A stretch of 64,000 nucleotides of DNA from the NCBI GenBank assembly GCA_019347715.1, contig JAHWKU010000002.1:182349-246348 (forward strand), read 5' to 3'. The first letter of the stretch is position 1. Each line of letters begins with the position of its first letter. The notes beneath the pieces are model-generated. The model made no database searches, was not told the origin of the DNA, and was given only the letters and a program-made list of their open reading frames with translations. This document shows positions 17,207 through 26,133 of this stretch, one piece after another. The position numbers and the translations under genes were made by a program. Source of the DNA: Actinomycetota bacterium. GTDB lineage: Bacteria; Actinomycetota; CADDZG01; JAHWKV01.

Positions 17207-19431
17207 GTTCGCACTTCGCTGGAGTCGAGAGATCCTTGTGCAGCCGGCAGGTGGATGACGAACTTCGAACCGTGCCCAAGCCGGCTCTCCAGTGAGATCC
17301 TTCCGCCCATCGCCTCTGCCAGACGCTTCGCAATGAACAGTCCGAGGCCGGTTCCTCCCTGCTCCCTCGTTAGATGGTGTCCCATCCGATAGAAACGTTC
17401 GAAGATCAACTCTTGTTCATCTATTGGGATTCCTGGACCCTGGTCGGTGACTGAGATGGTCACTTCTCGTTCGCTCTGGGTCGTGCAGATCGCAACGGGA
17501 GACTTTTCCGGTGAATACCTGAGAGCGTTTTGAAGGAGATTCGTTAGTACCTGCTCGAGGCGGGCACTGTTGCTTTGGGCAAAAGCCGGTTCCGTATTTT
17601 CTATGACGAGCTCGCGGCTAGGGTGAGATACGCGATAGCCGGCTATGATCTGCTCCACGAGCTCGGCGGCATTCAGCGTCGTGGTCTCCACGTTTAGTCT
17701 GCCGGACTCCAGTCTTGATGCATCGAGCAGATCCTCGACCAGGCCCTCCAGCCGCTCTGTCTGGCGCAGCATCATTTGGTAATAGCGCTGGCGGTCTTCA
17801 TCTTTGAATTCCAACCCAGGTCGCAACAACGTGAGCAGGAAGCCCTTGATGGGAGTGATGGGAGTCCTCAGCTCGTGGGAGACCGTTGCCACGAAATCGT
17901 CCTTCATTTCCTGCGCCGCCTTCTGTTTGGTGATGTCACGAACCACGATGACGTCCGACGTCATCTTTCCTTGGCCATCGAGGATGGGGTTGTGGGTGTA
18001 GTGGATCCACCTGGCGGCCCCGTCTTTCGTCATGATCTGAGCGTCCGTCTCTTGCAGGCACCGGTGCTCTGCAGCACCAAGAATTGGACAGGAGCGCGAG
18101 CACATGTCTACGTTTTGGCGATCCCGCGCCCGCAGGACGTTGAAGCACATCTGGCCTACGGCCTCTGCTGCGGAGAAGCCTGTGATCTTCTCCATAGCCG
18201 GGTTCCAGGTCATGATCCTGCGGTCGGGCGAAACCTGGTAGATGCCGTCGGAAGTGTGCTCCACGATGTCGGAAAGCTTGGCCCGTTCCTCACTGATTGA
18301 TTCGAAGAGGGCAACATTGCGGATCGCAATGGAAGCTTCATTGGCCAGGGTCTGGAGCAATGCCGCATCTTTGGTCGGAAAAGCCGCCGGCCCTTCGGCA
18401 TCGTTGTGGCCATAGACAACGAGGGCCCCGGCGACTCCGATCTCAGACGATAGAGAGGCGTACAGATGGGAGTCCCATTCCTGGGACTGCAGATAGGTTT
18501 CGATCGCACCGTGGCCCTCTGCGGATGCCGAAGCGGGCGGGAGAACGTGCAGGTCGCGATTACCGGTGTGAGAGATGATGGCCAATGCCCCAGGTCCTTC
18601 GAAGGTGATGATCTGCGCGCCTTCCGCCCGGAACAGTTCCGTGGCAGCGGAGAGGAACCTACCGAGTCCGTGCTCGGTCCCCAGGCTGTTGGTGAGCTTG
18701 GATCCAACCTCGTAGAGCTTGTGCATCTTTCTGCTCTCTTCCTTGGAATGGATCCATCCCTTGTAAGCGGTATAGGAGAGGAGAAATGGGATGGGCAGCA
18801 GCCAGAGGGCTTCTGGCTTCGACGTAGCAAGATGATGGGTGAGGATGCCAAGGCTCGTGCTTCCCGCTGAAACCACGGCGGCAAGAAGGAGGCCATGACG
18901 CACGATGTCGAGGACCTTCTGGTTATCGAAGAGCGCGACGACCGTCGCCAGCATGATCTGGTTCAGAGCGTAAAACACTCCCATCGCCACGATAGCCGCC
19001 AGCCATCTGTTGCTGTCTCCAAACCCCGCTGAAGTAAGGAGGGCGAACACCCCTGCGGCGCCGGAGGCCGCCAGCGCGTACATCGCTGTGTTGAAGGCGA
19101 TCTTTACGGGCGGTCTTCCTCTTATGACCTGGCCTCCCAAGATGCCAACAGCCGCAGCGAGTACAAATGCCTGCATCGGCACCAGCAGGAGAGCGAGTGC
19201 CAAAGCCACCTCGACGACTGAGAAAGCTACTGCCTCCCGCACGAATGAGAGATTGATTACAAATCTCTCCGACAGGATCACCGCTCCCACGATCGCTGGG
19301 AAGACGATCGCGTGGTCGAGAATCCAAGTGCCTCCAGAAAGAGCGGCTGCGATGGTTGCCATCGAGCCAAGCCCTATCACGATGGCAACGAAGATGTTTC
19401 CTCGTGCCATCGTCCCCCCGCTTGATTCCAT
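17200..19431 (-). CDS. Multi-membrane-span GAF/PAS sensor histidine kinase
   Basis: A 743-residue orphan sensor kinase. Seven to eight membrane segments fill residues 8-235. A GAF domain follows (about 255-380), then a PAS domain (about 390-505) with a cysteine cluster (one Cys in GQMCFNVL, then CSRSCP and a later Cys). The HisKA domain has its His near residue 519 ([11 protein letters not shown]), and HATPase_c has N box [16 protein letters not shown] and [10 protein letters not shown]. The start is ATG 19431 or ATG 19410. It lies 53 nt downstream of the subtilase gene on the same strand, so the two may be co-transcribed. It overlaps the DUF2469 gene tail by 7 nt. No response regulator is adjacent. 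Confidence 0.88.
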   Translation of the reverse strand: MESSGGTMARGNIFVAIVIGLGSMATIAAALSGGTWILDHAIVFPAIVGAVILSERFVINLSFVREAVAFSVVEVALALALLLVPMQAFVLAAAVGILGGQVIRGRPPVKIAFNTAMYALAASGAAGVFALLTSAGFGDSNRWLAAIVAMGVFYALNQIMLATVVALFDNQKVLDIVRHGLLLAAVVSAGSTSLGILTHHLATSKPEALWLLPIPFLLSYTAYKGWIHSKEESRKMHKLYEVGSKLTNSLGTEHGLGRFLSAATELFRAEGAQIITFEGPGALAIISHTGNRDLHVLPPASASAEGHGAIETYLQSQEWDSHLYASLSSEIGVAGALVVYGHNDAEGPAAFPTKDAALLQTLANEASIAIRNVALFESISEERAKLSDIVEHTSDGIYQVSPDRRIMTWNPAMEKITGFSAAEAVGQMCFNVLRARDRQNVDMCSRSCPILGAAEHRCLQETDAQIMTKDGAARWIHYTHNPILDGQGKMTSDVIVVRDITKQKAAQEMKDDFVATVSHELRTPITPIKGFLLTLLRPGLEFKDEDRQRYYQMMLRQTERLEGLVEDLLDASRLESGRLNVETTTLNAAELVEQIIAGYRVSHPSRELVIENTEPAFAQSNSARLEQVLTNLLQNALRYSPEKSPVAICTTQSEREVTISVTDQGPGIPIDEQELIFERFYRMGHHLTREQGGTGLGLFIAKRLAEAMGGRISLESRLGHGSKFVIHLPAAQGSLDSSEVRTY

Positions 19432-19484
19432 TACCTGCCTGCTTTCACTATCGCCTGTAAGGGTTTGGTTTCTAGTGCCTCACC

Positions 19485-21533
19485 TCATCGCCTCGAGCGA
19501 TAGGTTTCCGTCTGCTCGCTCACTTCTCCGGGCAGATAGTCCCCGGCCTGCGGCCGGTCTCCCCAGAATGCGGTCTGGAACTCCGTCAGGTCTTCGTCGT
19601 ACTCGGCTGTCGTGAACTCGTTGTATTCGCCTGTGGTCCAAGACGTGCCGGTCCAGCTCGTGCCGGTCCAGCTCGTGCCGGTCCAGCTCGTGCCGGTCCA
19701 GCTCGTGCCGGTCCACGAACCTCCGGTCCAGGAGGTCCCGGTCCAGCTCGTGCCGGTCCACGAAGTCCCGGTCCAAGACGTGCCATTCCAATTGGCGCCG
19801 GCAAAGTCACTGTTCGTCCATGACGTACCGGTCCAGGAGCCACCGGTCCACGAAGTTCCGGTCCATGACGTACCGGTCCAGGAGCCACCGGTCCACGAAG
19901 TTCCGGTCCATGACGTACCGGTCCAAGACGTTCCGTTGAAGGATGCGCCGGTCCAGGAGGTGCCTGTCCAACTCGTACCTGTCCAAGACGTGCCGGTCCA
20001 GGAAGTTCCGTCCCAGGCCTCGCACTGGACTGTCATTTCACCTTCGATGACCTCTGCGACACCATCGCCATTGCAGTCGGTTTGAACGTGAAGTCCGCCA
20101 CGGGAGGCCTCGAGAGAGCCGAGTCCGTTGCTTGGCTCGGTCGTGGAGTTGGCGTACGGGATCGGGTCGGCGAGTGCGGCGGCCTTATCGATATGCAGTC
20201 TTCCTGCCCCCTGATCGTTCGCCGTGTATGCATTGATCTGGCTCCCAACGCTCATGATGGCGTACTTCACCTGCGCCGGAGCGAGATGGGGCTTCTTCTT
20301 GAGGAGAAGGGCGACGGCGCCCGACGTGACCGCGGCTGCCTGAGATGTTCCGCTTCCCCGGATGTAGGAGGGGGAGAAAAGAGCCTTGGGATACTCCTTT
20401 TCGATGGTCGATCCGTAGGAACGGGTCGAGGTGATGTAGCGACCGGGAGCCACGATGTCCGGCTTGGTGAGATTGTCGGCAAGAGTTGGTCCGCGGCTCG
20501 ACCACGAGGGGATCATGTCGTCCGCCATGTCAAGATTCTGCTTGTCGTTGTATGCACCAACGGTAAGGACGAATGGGTCGTCCGCAGGCTTGGTGATCGT
20601 GCCTGCCTTGGAACCGGAGTTGCCCGCTGCCACGACGGGAACGATGCCGAGCTGCCAGAGGCGCTGCACGGCGTAATTCAACGGGTCGTGCTTGTAGCTC
20701 TGGGTTCCCTTAGTTCCCCATGAGAGGTTCATGACGCGGATGTTGAACTGGTCGCGGTACGCCGCCACCCAGTGCATCGCGGCAAGGATCGTAGAAACGT
20801 CGGCGACTCCGTTGGCACCTGCGACTTTGATGCTTATGAGGTGCGACTTCGGAGCGAGACCAACATGGGCTCCGCTCGAATTGCTCTGTGAGTCGTAACC
20901 GTCTCCTGCGATGAGTCCGGCCATCACGGTGCCATGGCCATAGGTATCGAGCAAGTTGCCTTCACCAGAGAGGTCGGGTCCGTGAACGATTCGGTGGCCG
21001 TTCAATTTCGTGAAGTCGTTCATCGGAGAAATTCCGGTGTCGATCACGGCGATTCCTATGCCACTGCCGTAATCCGTTTCCGCCCATAGCTTGCTTGCAC
21101 CGGTCGACTTCGGCGATGAGGAATTCACGTTCGTTTCGTCATAGGAGAGCATCTCGAACTTCCCCGCGCGGTTCTTTGTAAGCGACCGAAGGTTCGGGTC
21201 TGCCGCCAGAGTTGTAATCGCACGCGCAGGAATGGTGGCGGAGAAGCCGTTCACGATGGGGAGCTGCTCTTTGACGGTCCCTCCTGTTTTGCGGACAGCC
21301 GATTCCAAGCTGGAGCTGCTCGGATCGCGCTTACCCACGATCACCGAGACCTTCGAAGCCGGGCTGCGCTCTGCGTCGAGGATCAGCGCCTTGTCGACCG
21401 CTTCGGAAAAGACGGCTTGGGCGAAGGCCCCGGCGCCAGGGGCGAACTGGGCCATTAAAAGAACGCTGATGACCGTGGCCATCAGCGCATACCAGTACCT
21501 CGAGCCGCCTCTTTCCAGTGAAATCGAATGCAT
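19485..21533 (-). CDS. Secreted S8 (subtilisin-like) serine protease with C-terminal Trp-centred pentapeptide repeats
   Basis: A 682-residue secreted protease. The signal peptide is residues 1-39 (hydrophobic core ALMATVISVLLM, cleavage probably after GAFA). An I9-type inhibitor propeptide spans about 60-125. The S8 domain has Asp165 (AVIDTGIS), His200 (TYGHGTVMAG), oxyanion Asn305 (AAGNSG) and Ser397 (GSGTSQAAAV), so the triad is complete. A DCNGDGVAEV calcium-type loop precedes 25 perfect-period pentads, mostly GTSWT (residues 509-633), and an acidic tail of 49 residues. No LPXTG or membrane anchor is seen. A strong GAGGAGGGG ribosome binding site precedes the ATG. Confidence 0.93.
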   Translation of the reverse strand: MHSISLERGGSRYWYALMATVISVLLMAQFAPGAGAFAQAVFSEAVDKALILDAERSPASKVSVIVGKRDPSSSSLESAVRKTGGTVKEQLPIVNGFSATIPARAITTLAADPNLRSLTKNRAGKFEMLSYDETNVNSSSPKSTGASKLWAETDYGSGIGIAVIDTGISPMNDFTKLNGHRIVHGPDLSGEGNLLDTYGHGTVMAGLIAGDGYDSQSNSSGAHVGLAPKSHLISIKVAGANGVADVSTILAAMHWVAAYRDQFNIRVMNLSWGTKGTQSYKHDPLNYAVQRLWQLGIVPVVAAGNSGSKAGTITKPADDPFVLTVGAYNDKQNLDMADDMIPSWSSRGPTLADNLTKPDIVAPGRYITSTRSYGSTIEKEYPKALFSPSYIRGSGTSQAAAVTSGAVALLLKKKPHLAPAQVKYAIMSVGSQINAYTANDQGAGRLHIDKAAALADPIPYANSTTEPSNGLGSLEASRGGLHVQTDCNGDGVAEVIEGEMTVQCEAWDGTSWTGTSWTGTSWTGTSWTGASFNGTSWTGTSWTGTSWTGGSWTGTSWTGTSWTGGSWTGTSWTNSDFAGANWNGTSWTGTSWTGTSWTGTSWTGGSWTGTSWTGTSWTGTSWTGTSWTGTSWTTGEYNEFTTAEYDEDLTEFQTAFWGDRPQAGDYLPGEVSEQTETYRSRR
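19635..20009 (-). repeat. 25 tandem 15-bp units encoding pentapeptides (GTSWT consensus)
   Basis: An in-frame 15-bp repeat inside the subtilase gene. The pentads are GTSWT, with variants GGSWT (three), GASFN, NSDFA and GANWN. Read in the register T-S-W-T-G it parallels the pentapeptide-repeat pattern (A/S/T)-(D/N/S)-(L/F)-x-G, with Trp at the central position. Many units differ at synonymous sites, so the array has been kept at the protein level and is not a very recent expansion. Confidence 0.95.
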
Positions 21534-21728
21534 CTAACCCCTCCTCGCAAAATGTGGATTTCGTTCTGGTAATTGTTCGTATGAAAGCGACTCGAAGGAC
21601 ATAGGCTCTTGCGGTCATTTCTGCTAGTCCCATCGCACATAGGGATTAGTCATTTCGGGCTATTGACGCGGCCCGCAGACGACAACGGACGGACGCTAAG
21701 AGTGGCCGGGCGGTGACGCTAAAGCGTG

Positions 21729-22202
21729 CTAATCGGACAGAGCTTCGACCAGGTTCTCCTGCAGAGCCCCTAAGTAGTGGAGGACTGCCATGGACCATTC
21801 GTCGGGGTCCTCTGGGTCGACCGGACGGCTCATCAGCTCCTCGGTAACGCCGATTCGGGTTCCGATCGCAAGGCGAACATCGCCAAGAACGACCAGCCAT
21901 GCCTCGGTTTCCTCGGGGCCGAGCTCCTGGCTCCACGGCCCCCGGTGCGGGAGGCACTGCAGCGCGGTATTAGCCGTGGACCGCTTGTGGTTTTGGAGCT
22001 CATTCAATGCAAGGTCCCGGTATTTCCGATCCACTTCCTCGTCGTCCAAGCTCGCCGACGGAAGCAGACGTTCCATCACCGGATCTCCGGGAGGCTGATC
22101 GTTTTCCAGCAGGTCGAGATACTGGCCTATCACCGACCGAAGAAGCTTGGCCTCATCCTCCGAGACGTCCGCAGTGATCTTTCCGAGCTTCTTGCGGAAC
22201 AT
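21729..22202 (-). CDS. DUF2017 family protein
   Basis: A 157-residue protein of the actinobacterial DUF2017 family, found next to clpS as here. Recognisable parts are the N-terminal MFRKKLGK, the helical DEAKLLRSVIGQYLDLLEN and the C-terminal DVRLAIGTRIGVTEE with DPEDPDEWSMAVLHYLGALQE. The function is unknown; the constant pairing with clpS suggests a link to ClpS/ClpA-type adaptor proteolysis (inference). The ATG at 22202 shares one base with the clpS stop, so translation is coupled. Confidence 0.88.
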   Translation of the reverse strand: MFRKKLGKITADVSEDEAKLLRSVIGQYLDLLENDQPPGDPVMERLLPSASLDDEEVDRKYRDLALNELQNHKRSTANTALQCLPHRGPWSQELGPEETEAWLVVLGDVRLAIGTRIGVTEELMSRPVDPEDPDEWSMAVLHYLGALQENLVEALSD

Positions 22203-22495
22203 CAGGCATCTTTGGTCATCGTTGCCCACAAGCCGTGAGCGTGAAGACGATAGACGTCCATCTCGACCCTCTCCCGGGGGCCTGAAGACACCGCCGCCCT
22301 TCCCTCATGGTGGACCTGCAGCATGAGTTTCGTCGCTTTATCGCGCGAATAACCGAAGAGCTTTTGAAAGACGTACACCACATACGACATCAGGTTTATG
22401 GGGTCGTTGTGGACGATGCACACCCAGGGCAGGTCGGGCTCGGTGGTTTCCTTGTGCCCCGGTTCGTCGAGCTCGATGGGGGCTGTTTCTGTCAC
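22202..22495 (-). CDS. clpS: ATP-dependent Clp protease adaptor ClpS
   Basis: A 97-residue N-end-rule adaptor that delivers substrates with bulky N-terminal residues to Clp ATPases. The substrate-pocket motif [15 protein letters not shown] and the C-terminal [19 protein letters not shown] are canonical. The GTG at 22495 is preferred; a TTG at 22501 lies two codons upstream. The start codon overlaps the TGTCA element of the divergent yraN promoter, so the two transcripts may interfere. It is co-transcribed with DUF2017. Confidence 0.93.
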   Translation of the reverse strand: MTETAPIELDEPGHKETTEPDLPWVCIVHNDPINLMSYVVYVFQKLFGYSRDKATKLMLQVHHEGRAAVSSGPRERVEMDVYRLHAHGLWATMTKDA

Positions 22496-22511
22496 ACCCA
22501 AAGCCTACACT
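22489..22511 (+). promoter_or_regulatory. RecA-NDp/PafBC-like promoter of yraN
   Basis: The sequence is cTGTCACAC, then 8 bases, then TACACT, followed by 6 bases and the yraN ATG at 22518. It has the same architecture as the comM and recA promoters in this window (TGTCA(T/C)AC-N8-TAnnnT) and resembles the published mycobacterial tTGTCRgtg-N8-TAnnnT motif. The predicted mRNA is leaderless. Confidence 0.6.
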
Positions 22512-22517
22512 CGGACA

Positions 22518-22868
22518 ATGAGTAGAGATGACCTTCGCAACACCGGTGAAGACGCCGCCGCCCGTTTCTTGGAGCGGCGAGGCCTCGAGATATTGGCCCG
22601 TAACTGGCGCCTCAAGATGGGAGAGATCGACATCATCGGAAAGGAGGGGCCAATCCTGGTGTTCGTTGAAGTCAAGACTCGCCGAACCGCTGACTTCGCC
22701 GATCCCTCAGCGGCGGTTGACTTCCGCAAGCAACGAAAGCTGAGACGGCTGGCCGAGGCTTACATCGCCATCGAAAGGCCGGAGTTCGACCGCTGCAGGT
22801 TCGACGTGGTCTCGGTCGTCCACGACGGGCTGAGCAGGCTGAGATACATCCCCGACGCGTTCGCCTGA
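22518..22868 (+). CDS. yraN: YraN/UPF0102 endonuclease-like protein
   Basis: A 116-residue protein of the UPF0102 family, which has a restriction-endonuclease-like fold. The conserved core is intact: NTGEDAAARFLERRGLEIL, then MGEIDIIGKEGPILVFVEVKTRR (the E-x-D and E-V-K of a PD-(D/E)xK-type site) and RFDVVSV. The biological role is unsettled; Holliday-junction-resolvase-like activity has been proposed on structural grounds. In Actinobacteria it commonly sits upstream of comM and dprA. Here a crotonase and a membrane protein intervene, yet yraN and comM share a promoter motif. Confidence 0.92.
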   Translation: MSRDDLRNTGEDAAARFLERRGLEILARNWRLKMGEIDIIGKEGPILVFVEVKTRRTADFADPSAAVDFRKQRKLRRLAEAYIAIERPEFDRCRFDVVSVVHDGLSRLRYIPDAFA

Positions 22869-22901
22869 AGACCAAATAGGATGTCTGGCAGTGGAGGTGG
22901 G

Positions 22902-23687
22902 ATGTCCTACGAAACTTTGATCTTCGATGTATCGGCCAATGTCGCCACGGTGGTCCTCAACCGTCCTGAGAAGCGAAACGCCATCAATCGCAAGATGTTC
23001 GAGGAACTGGCAGATGCGTTCAAACGCATCGCCGGGGATCGCGATATTCGGAGCTTTGTCCTTCGTGGCTCGGGGGATCACTTCTGTTCGGGCGCTGATC
23101 TCTCCGGGATAGAGGACTCGCCAAGAACTCCAGCAGACATGCTTGCTCGGATGCGAGACGTTCATCAGCTCATGCGCGACATCGTCTATTGCCCCAAGCC
23201 GGGCCTTGCGGCGGTGCGAGGGTATGCGGCTGGAGGCGGGGCGAATCTCGCCCTTGCATGTGACCTTGTGGTGATGACAGAGGACGCCAAGTTTGCGGAA
23301 CTGTTCGTGAAACGCGGCCTCGTCGTCGACATGAGCGGAACCTTTACGCTCCCAAGAGCGGTTGGCCTCCACCGGGCCAAGGAGCTCGCTCTGTTGGGAG
23401 ATACCATCGATGCGAAGCGCGCCTATGAGATGGGAATCGCAAACCGAGTGGTCAAGGCGGATGAGCTCGACACTGTCGTGAAGGAACTCGCCGATCGGCT
23501 TGCCTCAGGGCCCCCTATAACCATGGCGTTCATCAAGAAAGCGATGAACGATTCATTCAGCCTCTCCTTCGACGAGGTGCTGGACCAGGAATCTTTCAAT
23601 CAGTCCGTCCTGTTCTCGACCAAGGACCTACAGGAGGCCATCATGGCCTTCTTTGAAAAGCGTGAGCCAAGATTCACCGGAGAGTAG
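22902..23687 (+). CDS. Enoyl-CoA hydratase/isomerase family protein
   Basis: A 261-residue crotonase-fold enzyme. The CoA-binding RPEKRNAINRKM, oxyanion-hole segments SGDHFCSGADLSG and GYAAGGGANLALACDLV, and the active-site loop FVKRGLVVDMSGTFTLPRAVG are clear. The Asp-Met-Ser-Gly loop resembles PaaG-like isomerases more than classical hydratases, so the reaction is uncertain. The ATG at 22902 has GGAGG 4-5 nt upstream; an in-frame ATG at 22881 would lie inside a TAGGAT hexamer (22877-22882) that could be its -10. It overlaps the next gene by 26 nt. Confidence 0.88.
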   Translation: MSYETLIFDVSANVATVVLNRPEKRNAINRKMFEELADAFKRIAGDRDIRSFVLRGSGDHFCSGADLSGIEDSPRTPADMLARMRDVHQLMRDIVYCPKPGLAAVRGYAAGGGANLALACDLVVMTEDAKFAELFVKRGLVVDMSGTFTLPRAVGLHRAKELALLGDTIDAKRAYEMGIANRVVKADELDTVVKELADRLASGPPITMAFIKKAMNDSFSLSFDEVLDQESFNQSVLFSTKDLQEAIMAFFEKREPRFTGE

Positions 23688-24564
23688 CGACTCTTTAGAG
23701 GAGAGTCCCGAGGGGCCTCGACGCTACCGATGGCTGCTGGCGGTGCTGGCCCTGGTGATGGCCGGTGCTCTGGTGGTCGCGTTCCTCTCACTTCGACGCA
23801 TCAAGGGATCGGTGCCTACGGATGCACCGATCCTGTCGCTTGCAGTCGTGGAGGAGAGTTTCGTCGTCGCTACCGCTGAAGGGATTCTCGTCACCTCCGA
23901 TTTCGATGAGTGGGTGCCGCTTTTCGGCGATATCACAGGTGTGAGCCACGTGGCTTCTTCTGAGGGTCAGGCAGTTATCCGATACGAAAAGGGAGACCGC
24001 CGATATATAGCGCGTACCTTCCAATTGCCCGAATTCGAAACCGTTGCAGACCGAGGCCCCCTCGGCACGGCTGTTGCGGTCGGAAGAAGCGGAGTGACCT
24101 TCGTCGGGGTTAGTGGTGAACGAGAGGGAAGGGTCATCGCGGTTGGGATCGATTCGGCGGTGGAAGAAGTCGATATCCAGGGCCAAGGACCCCAGGAAAT
24201 GACTGCTCTTGCCGTTGTAACCGGGGACTCTCCGAGGATCTATGCGGGCGGGCTAACCTCGGGATTGTGGCTGGCAGAAGGATTCCCGGAGTCCCCTGCG
24301 TGGGAACGCCTCCTCGCCACACCCATACGGTCTGTTCTCACCGATCCGGAGGATCCGGACCGGATGTGGGTCGGCACTCCCGGTGGCGTCCTCATTTCTT
24401 CTTCCGCCGGTAAGAGCTGGAGGTTCACGCAGAACAGGGATTCCATCGAAGCGATGTCATCATTCGGCGGAACCACCTACGCCCTTACGTCCGATCGCAT
24501 CTTGTTCCGCTCTGGCAACGGCGACACGAACTGGGAAGCGATGGGAGAATCCGTACGCCGCTGA
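23662..24564 (+). CDS. Membrane-anchored beta-propeller-like protein with Asp-box motifs
   Basis: A protein of about 300 residues of unknown function. An N-terminal acidic stretch (SPESSDSLEESPEG) is followed by one membrane segment (LLAVLALVMAGALVVAFLSL), and the rest would lie outside the cell. The extracellular part has repeated beta-strand blocks with Asp-box-like sequences (SSSAGKSWRF, then SGNGDTNWEA), as in BNR/YCF48-like propellers. The GTG at 23662 or a TTG at 23653 could be the start; both overlap the crotonase gene. The stop is 39 nt before comM. Confidence 0.65.
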   Translation: MSQDSPESSDSLEESPEGPRRYRWLLAVLALVMAGALVVAFLSLRRIKGSVPTDAPILSLAVVEESFVVATAEGILVTSDFDEWVPLFGDITGVSHVASSEGQAVIRYEKGDRRYIARTFQLPEFETVADRGPLGTAVAVGRSGVTFVGVSGEREGRVIAVGIDSAVEEVDIQGQGPQEMTALAVVTGDSPRIYAGGLTSGLWLAEGFPESPAWERLLATPIRSVLTDPEDPDRMWVGTPGGVLISSSAGKSWRFTQNRDSIEAMSSFGGTTYALTSDRILFRSGNGDTNWEAMGESVRR

Positions 24565-24574
24565 TCGAGTCGCG

Positions 24575-24597
24575 ATGTCATACCCCCTCACTATGCT
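24575..24597 (+). promoter_or_regulatory. RecA-NDp/PafBC-like promoter of comM-dprA
   Basis: The sequence is aTGTCATAC, then 8 bases (CCCCTCAC), then TATGCT, followed by six bases and the comM ATG at 24604. It is nearly identical to the element upstream of recA at 60955-60977, including most of the 8-nt spacer, and has the same layout as the yraN promoter. The predicted transcript is leaderless. Confidence 0.68.
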
Positions 24598-24603
24598 CGG
24601 GGT

Positions 24604-26133
24604 ATGGGCACAAAGGTATCCAAGGGCCTCACAAAAGTCTCCAAAGTCTCATCGGTCTCCGTGCTCGGCATGGAAGCAAGGCCCGTCGAAGTGGAGGTTC
24701 ACATCGACGGGGGGCTCGAGCAATTTCACATAGTCGGGCTGCCGAGCGCAGCGGTTCGGGAGTCTAGACAGCGGGTCCGTTCGGCGATCCTCAGCTCTTG
24801 CGAGGACTGGCCGAAAACGAAGGTGACCGTCAACCTTGCGCCGGGCGATCTGAGAAAAGAAGGTTCGCTTCTCGACCTGCCCCTGGCCGTTGGGATCCTT
24901 GCGGCCGGTGGAATCCTCACGAGAGAGCGTGCCTCCGGTTATCTCTTCATGGGTGAGCTCGCGCTCGATGGACGCTTGAGACCGGTTCGGGGAGCAATCG
25001 CCGCAGCCATGACTGCCAGAGAGCTCGGCAAAGGACTCGTACTGCCCCGTGACAATTCGCCCGAAGCCCAGCTCGTGCCTGGTGTCCATGTCGTTGGAGT
25101 AGAGACCCTCACCGAAGCCATGGGTTTTGCCAACGGCGAGCTCGATCCCGACGTCGGCAGGCCGAAGTCGCTCCCTGACCTTCTGGATCTCGAGAAGGTT
25201 GCGTACCCGGACATGTCGGATGTCAGAGGACAGGCAATGGCGCGAAGAGCCCTGGAAGTAGCTGCCGTCGGCGGTCACAACCTTCTCATGGTCGGCCCGC
25301 CTGGGTCCGGCAAGACCATGCTCGCGCAACGCTTTCCTGGGATCCTTCCGCCGATGGGGGCCGAGGAGGCTCTGGAGGTAACGCGGGTCTGGTCGGTGGC
25401 AGGCCTGTTGGCGCCGGGGGCAGCTCTGCTTACTTCGAGGCCGTTTCGGGCCCCGCACCATCACGCTTCACCGGCTTCGGTGATCGGGGGCGGCCATCCT
25501 TTGCCCGGGCCCGGAGAGATTTCTCTCGCGCACCGTGGCGTGCTCTTCATGGATGAACTGCCTCTTTTCTCCAGGGCGGTGCTGGAAGCTTTGAGACAGC
25601 CGTTGGAAGAAGGCAGAGTGATAATCGCGAGGACGGGGGCGACGGTGCGCTTCCCGGCAGAGTTCGCGTTGATCGCGGCAGCCAATCCGTGTCCATGCGG
25701 AAAGGCGGGTGATGAACGAGAGGTGTGTTCGTGTCCCCTCGGTCGGCTCGACCAGTATCGATCCCGACTGTCCGGTCCGCTATTGGATCGAATCGACATC
25801 CAAGTCGAGGTAGCTCGGCTGACCGAAGACGAATTGCTTGCCGTTTCTCCTGGGGAGTCGAGTGCCGAGATCAGGGCCAGAGTGATCGCGGGGCGCAAGA
25901 GAATCAAGGAACGGCGCGAGGCTGAACCCGAATGGACCGAAGGCCTCGAAGCCCTGGATCAACCAACTCGTGCATTGTTGAGATCGGCATTCAGGGAGTT
26001 GCCGGCCTCGGCTAGGGCGTTTCATCGCACTCTCGCGGTGGCTCGTTCGATCGCGGACCTGGAAGGGGTGGAGCGAGTTGAAGAGGCTCACGTAGCGGAG
26101 GCTCTTCAACTAAGACGGGCGGTATGGAGATGA
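24604..26133 (+). CDS. comM: YifB/ComM family Mg-chelatase-like AAA+ ATPase
   Basis: A 509-residue AAA+ protein. ComM of naturally transformable bacteria is a hexameric helicase that promotes branch migration of transforming DNA. The N-terminal Lon-protease-like ChlI domain (about 15-170, GLEQFHIVGLPSAAVRESRQRV) is followed by an AAA+ domain with Walker A GPPGSGKTMLA, Walker B GVLFMDEL and sensor ANPCPCG. A Cys cluster (CPCG ... CSCP) and the C-terminal Mg-chelatase-like part follow. The ATG at 24604 lies 6 nt after a TATGCT -10. The 3' end overlaps dprA by 10 nt. Confidence 0.94.
   Translation: MGTKVSKGLTKVSKVSSVSVLGMEARPVEVEVHIDGGLEQFHIVGLPSAAVRESRQRVRSAILSSCEDWPKTKVTVNLAPGDLRKEGSLLDLPLAVGILAAGGILTRERASGYLFMGELALDGRLRPVRGAIAAAMTARELGKGLVLPRDNSPEAQLVPGVHVVGVETLTEAMGFANGELDPDVGRPKSLPDLLDLEKVAYPDMSDVRGQAMARRALEVAAVGGHNLLMVGPPGSGKTMLAQRFPGILPPMGAEEALEVTRVWSVAGLLAPGAALLTSRPFRAPHHHASPASVIGGGHPLPGPGEISLAHRGVLFMDELPLFSRAVLEALRQPLEEGRVIIARTGATVRFPAEFALIAAANPCPCGKAGDEREVCSCPLGRLDQYRSRLSGPLLDRIDIQVEVARLTEDELLAVSPGESSAEIRARVIAGRKRIKERREAEPEWTEGLEALDQPTRALLRSAFRELPASARAFHRTLAVARSIADLEGVERVEEAHVAEALQLRRAVWR

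Noticed and set aside
19635-20009. Possible CRISPR-like or satellite array
   Set aside because: The 15-bp units are contiguous, in frame and without spacers, and they continue the protease reading frame.
19612-20085. Plus-strand ORF of 157 codons with VPVQLVPVQ repeats
   Set aside because: It is the antisense shadow of the GTSWT repeats of the subtilase gene; the opposite frame has signal peptide, catalytic triad and ribosome binding site.
21534-21728. Gene or RNA in the subtilase-DUF2017 gap
   Set aside because: No ORF with coding character and no strong hairpin was seen; only a short GACGCTAA direct repeat, which may be chance.
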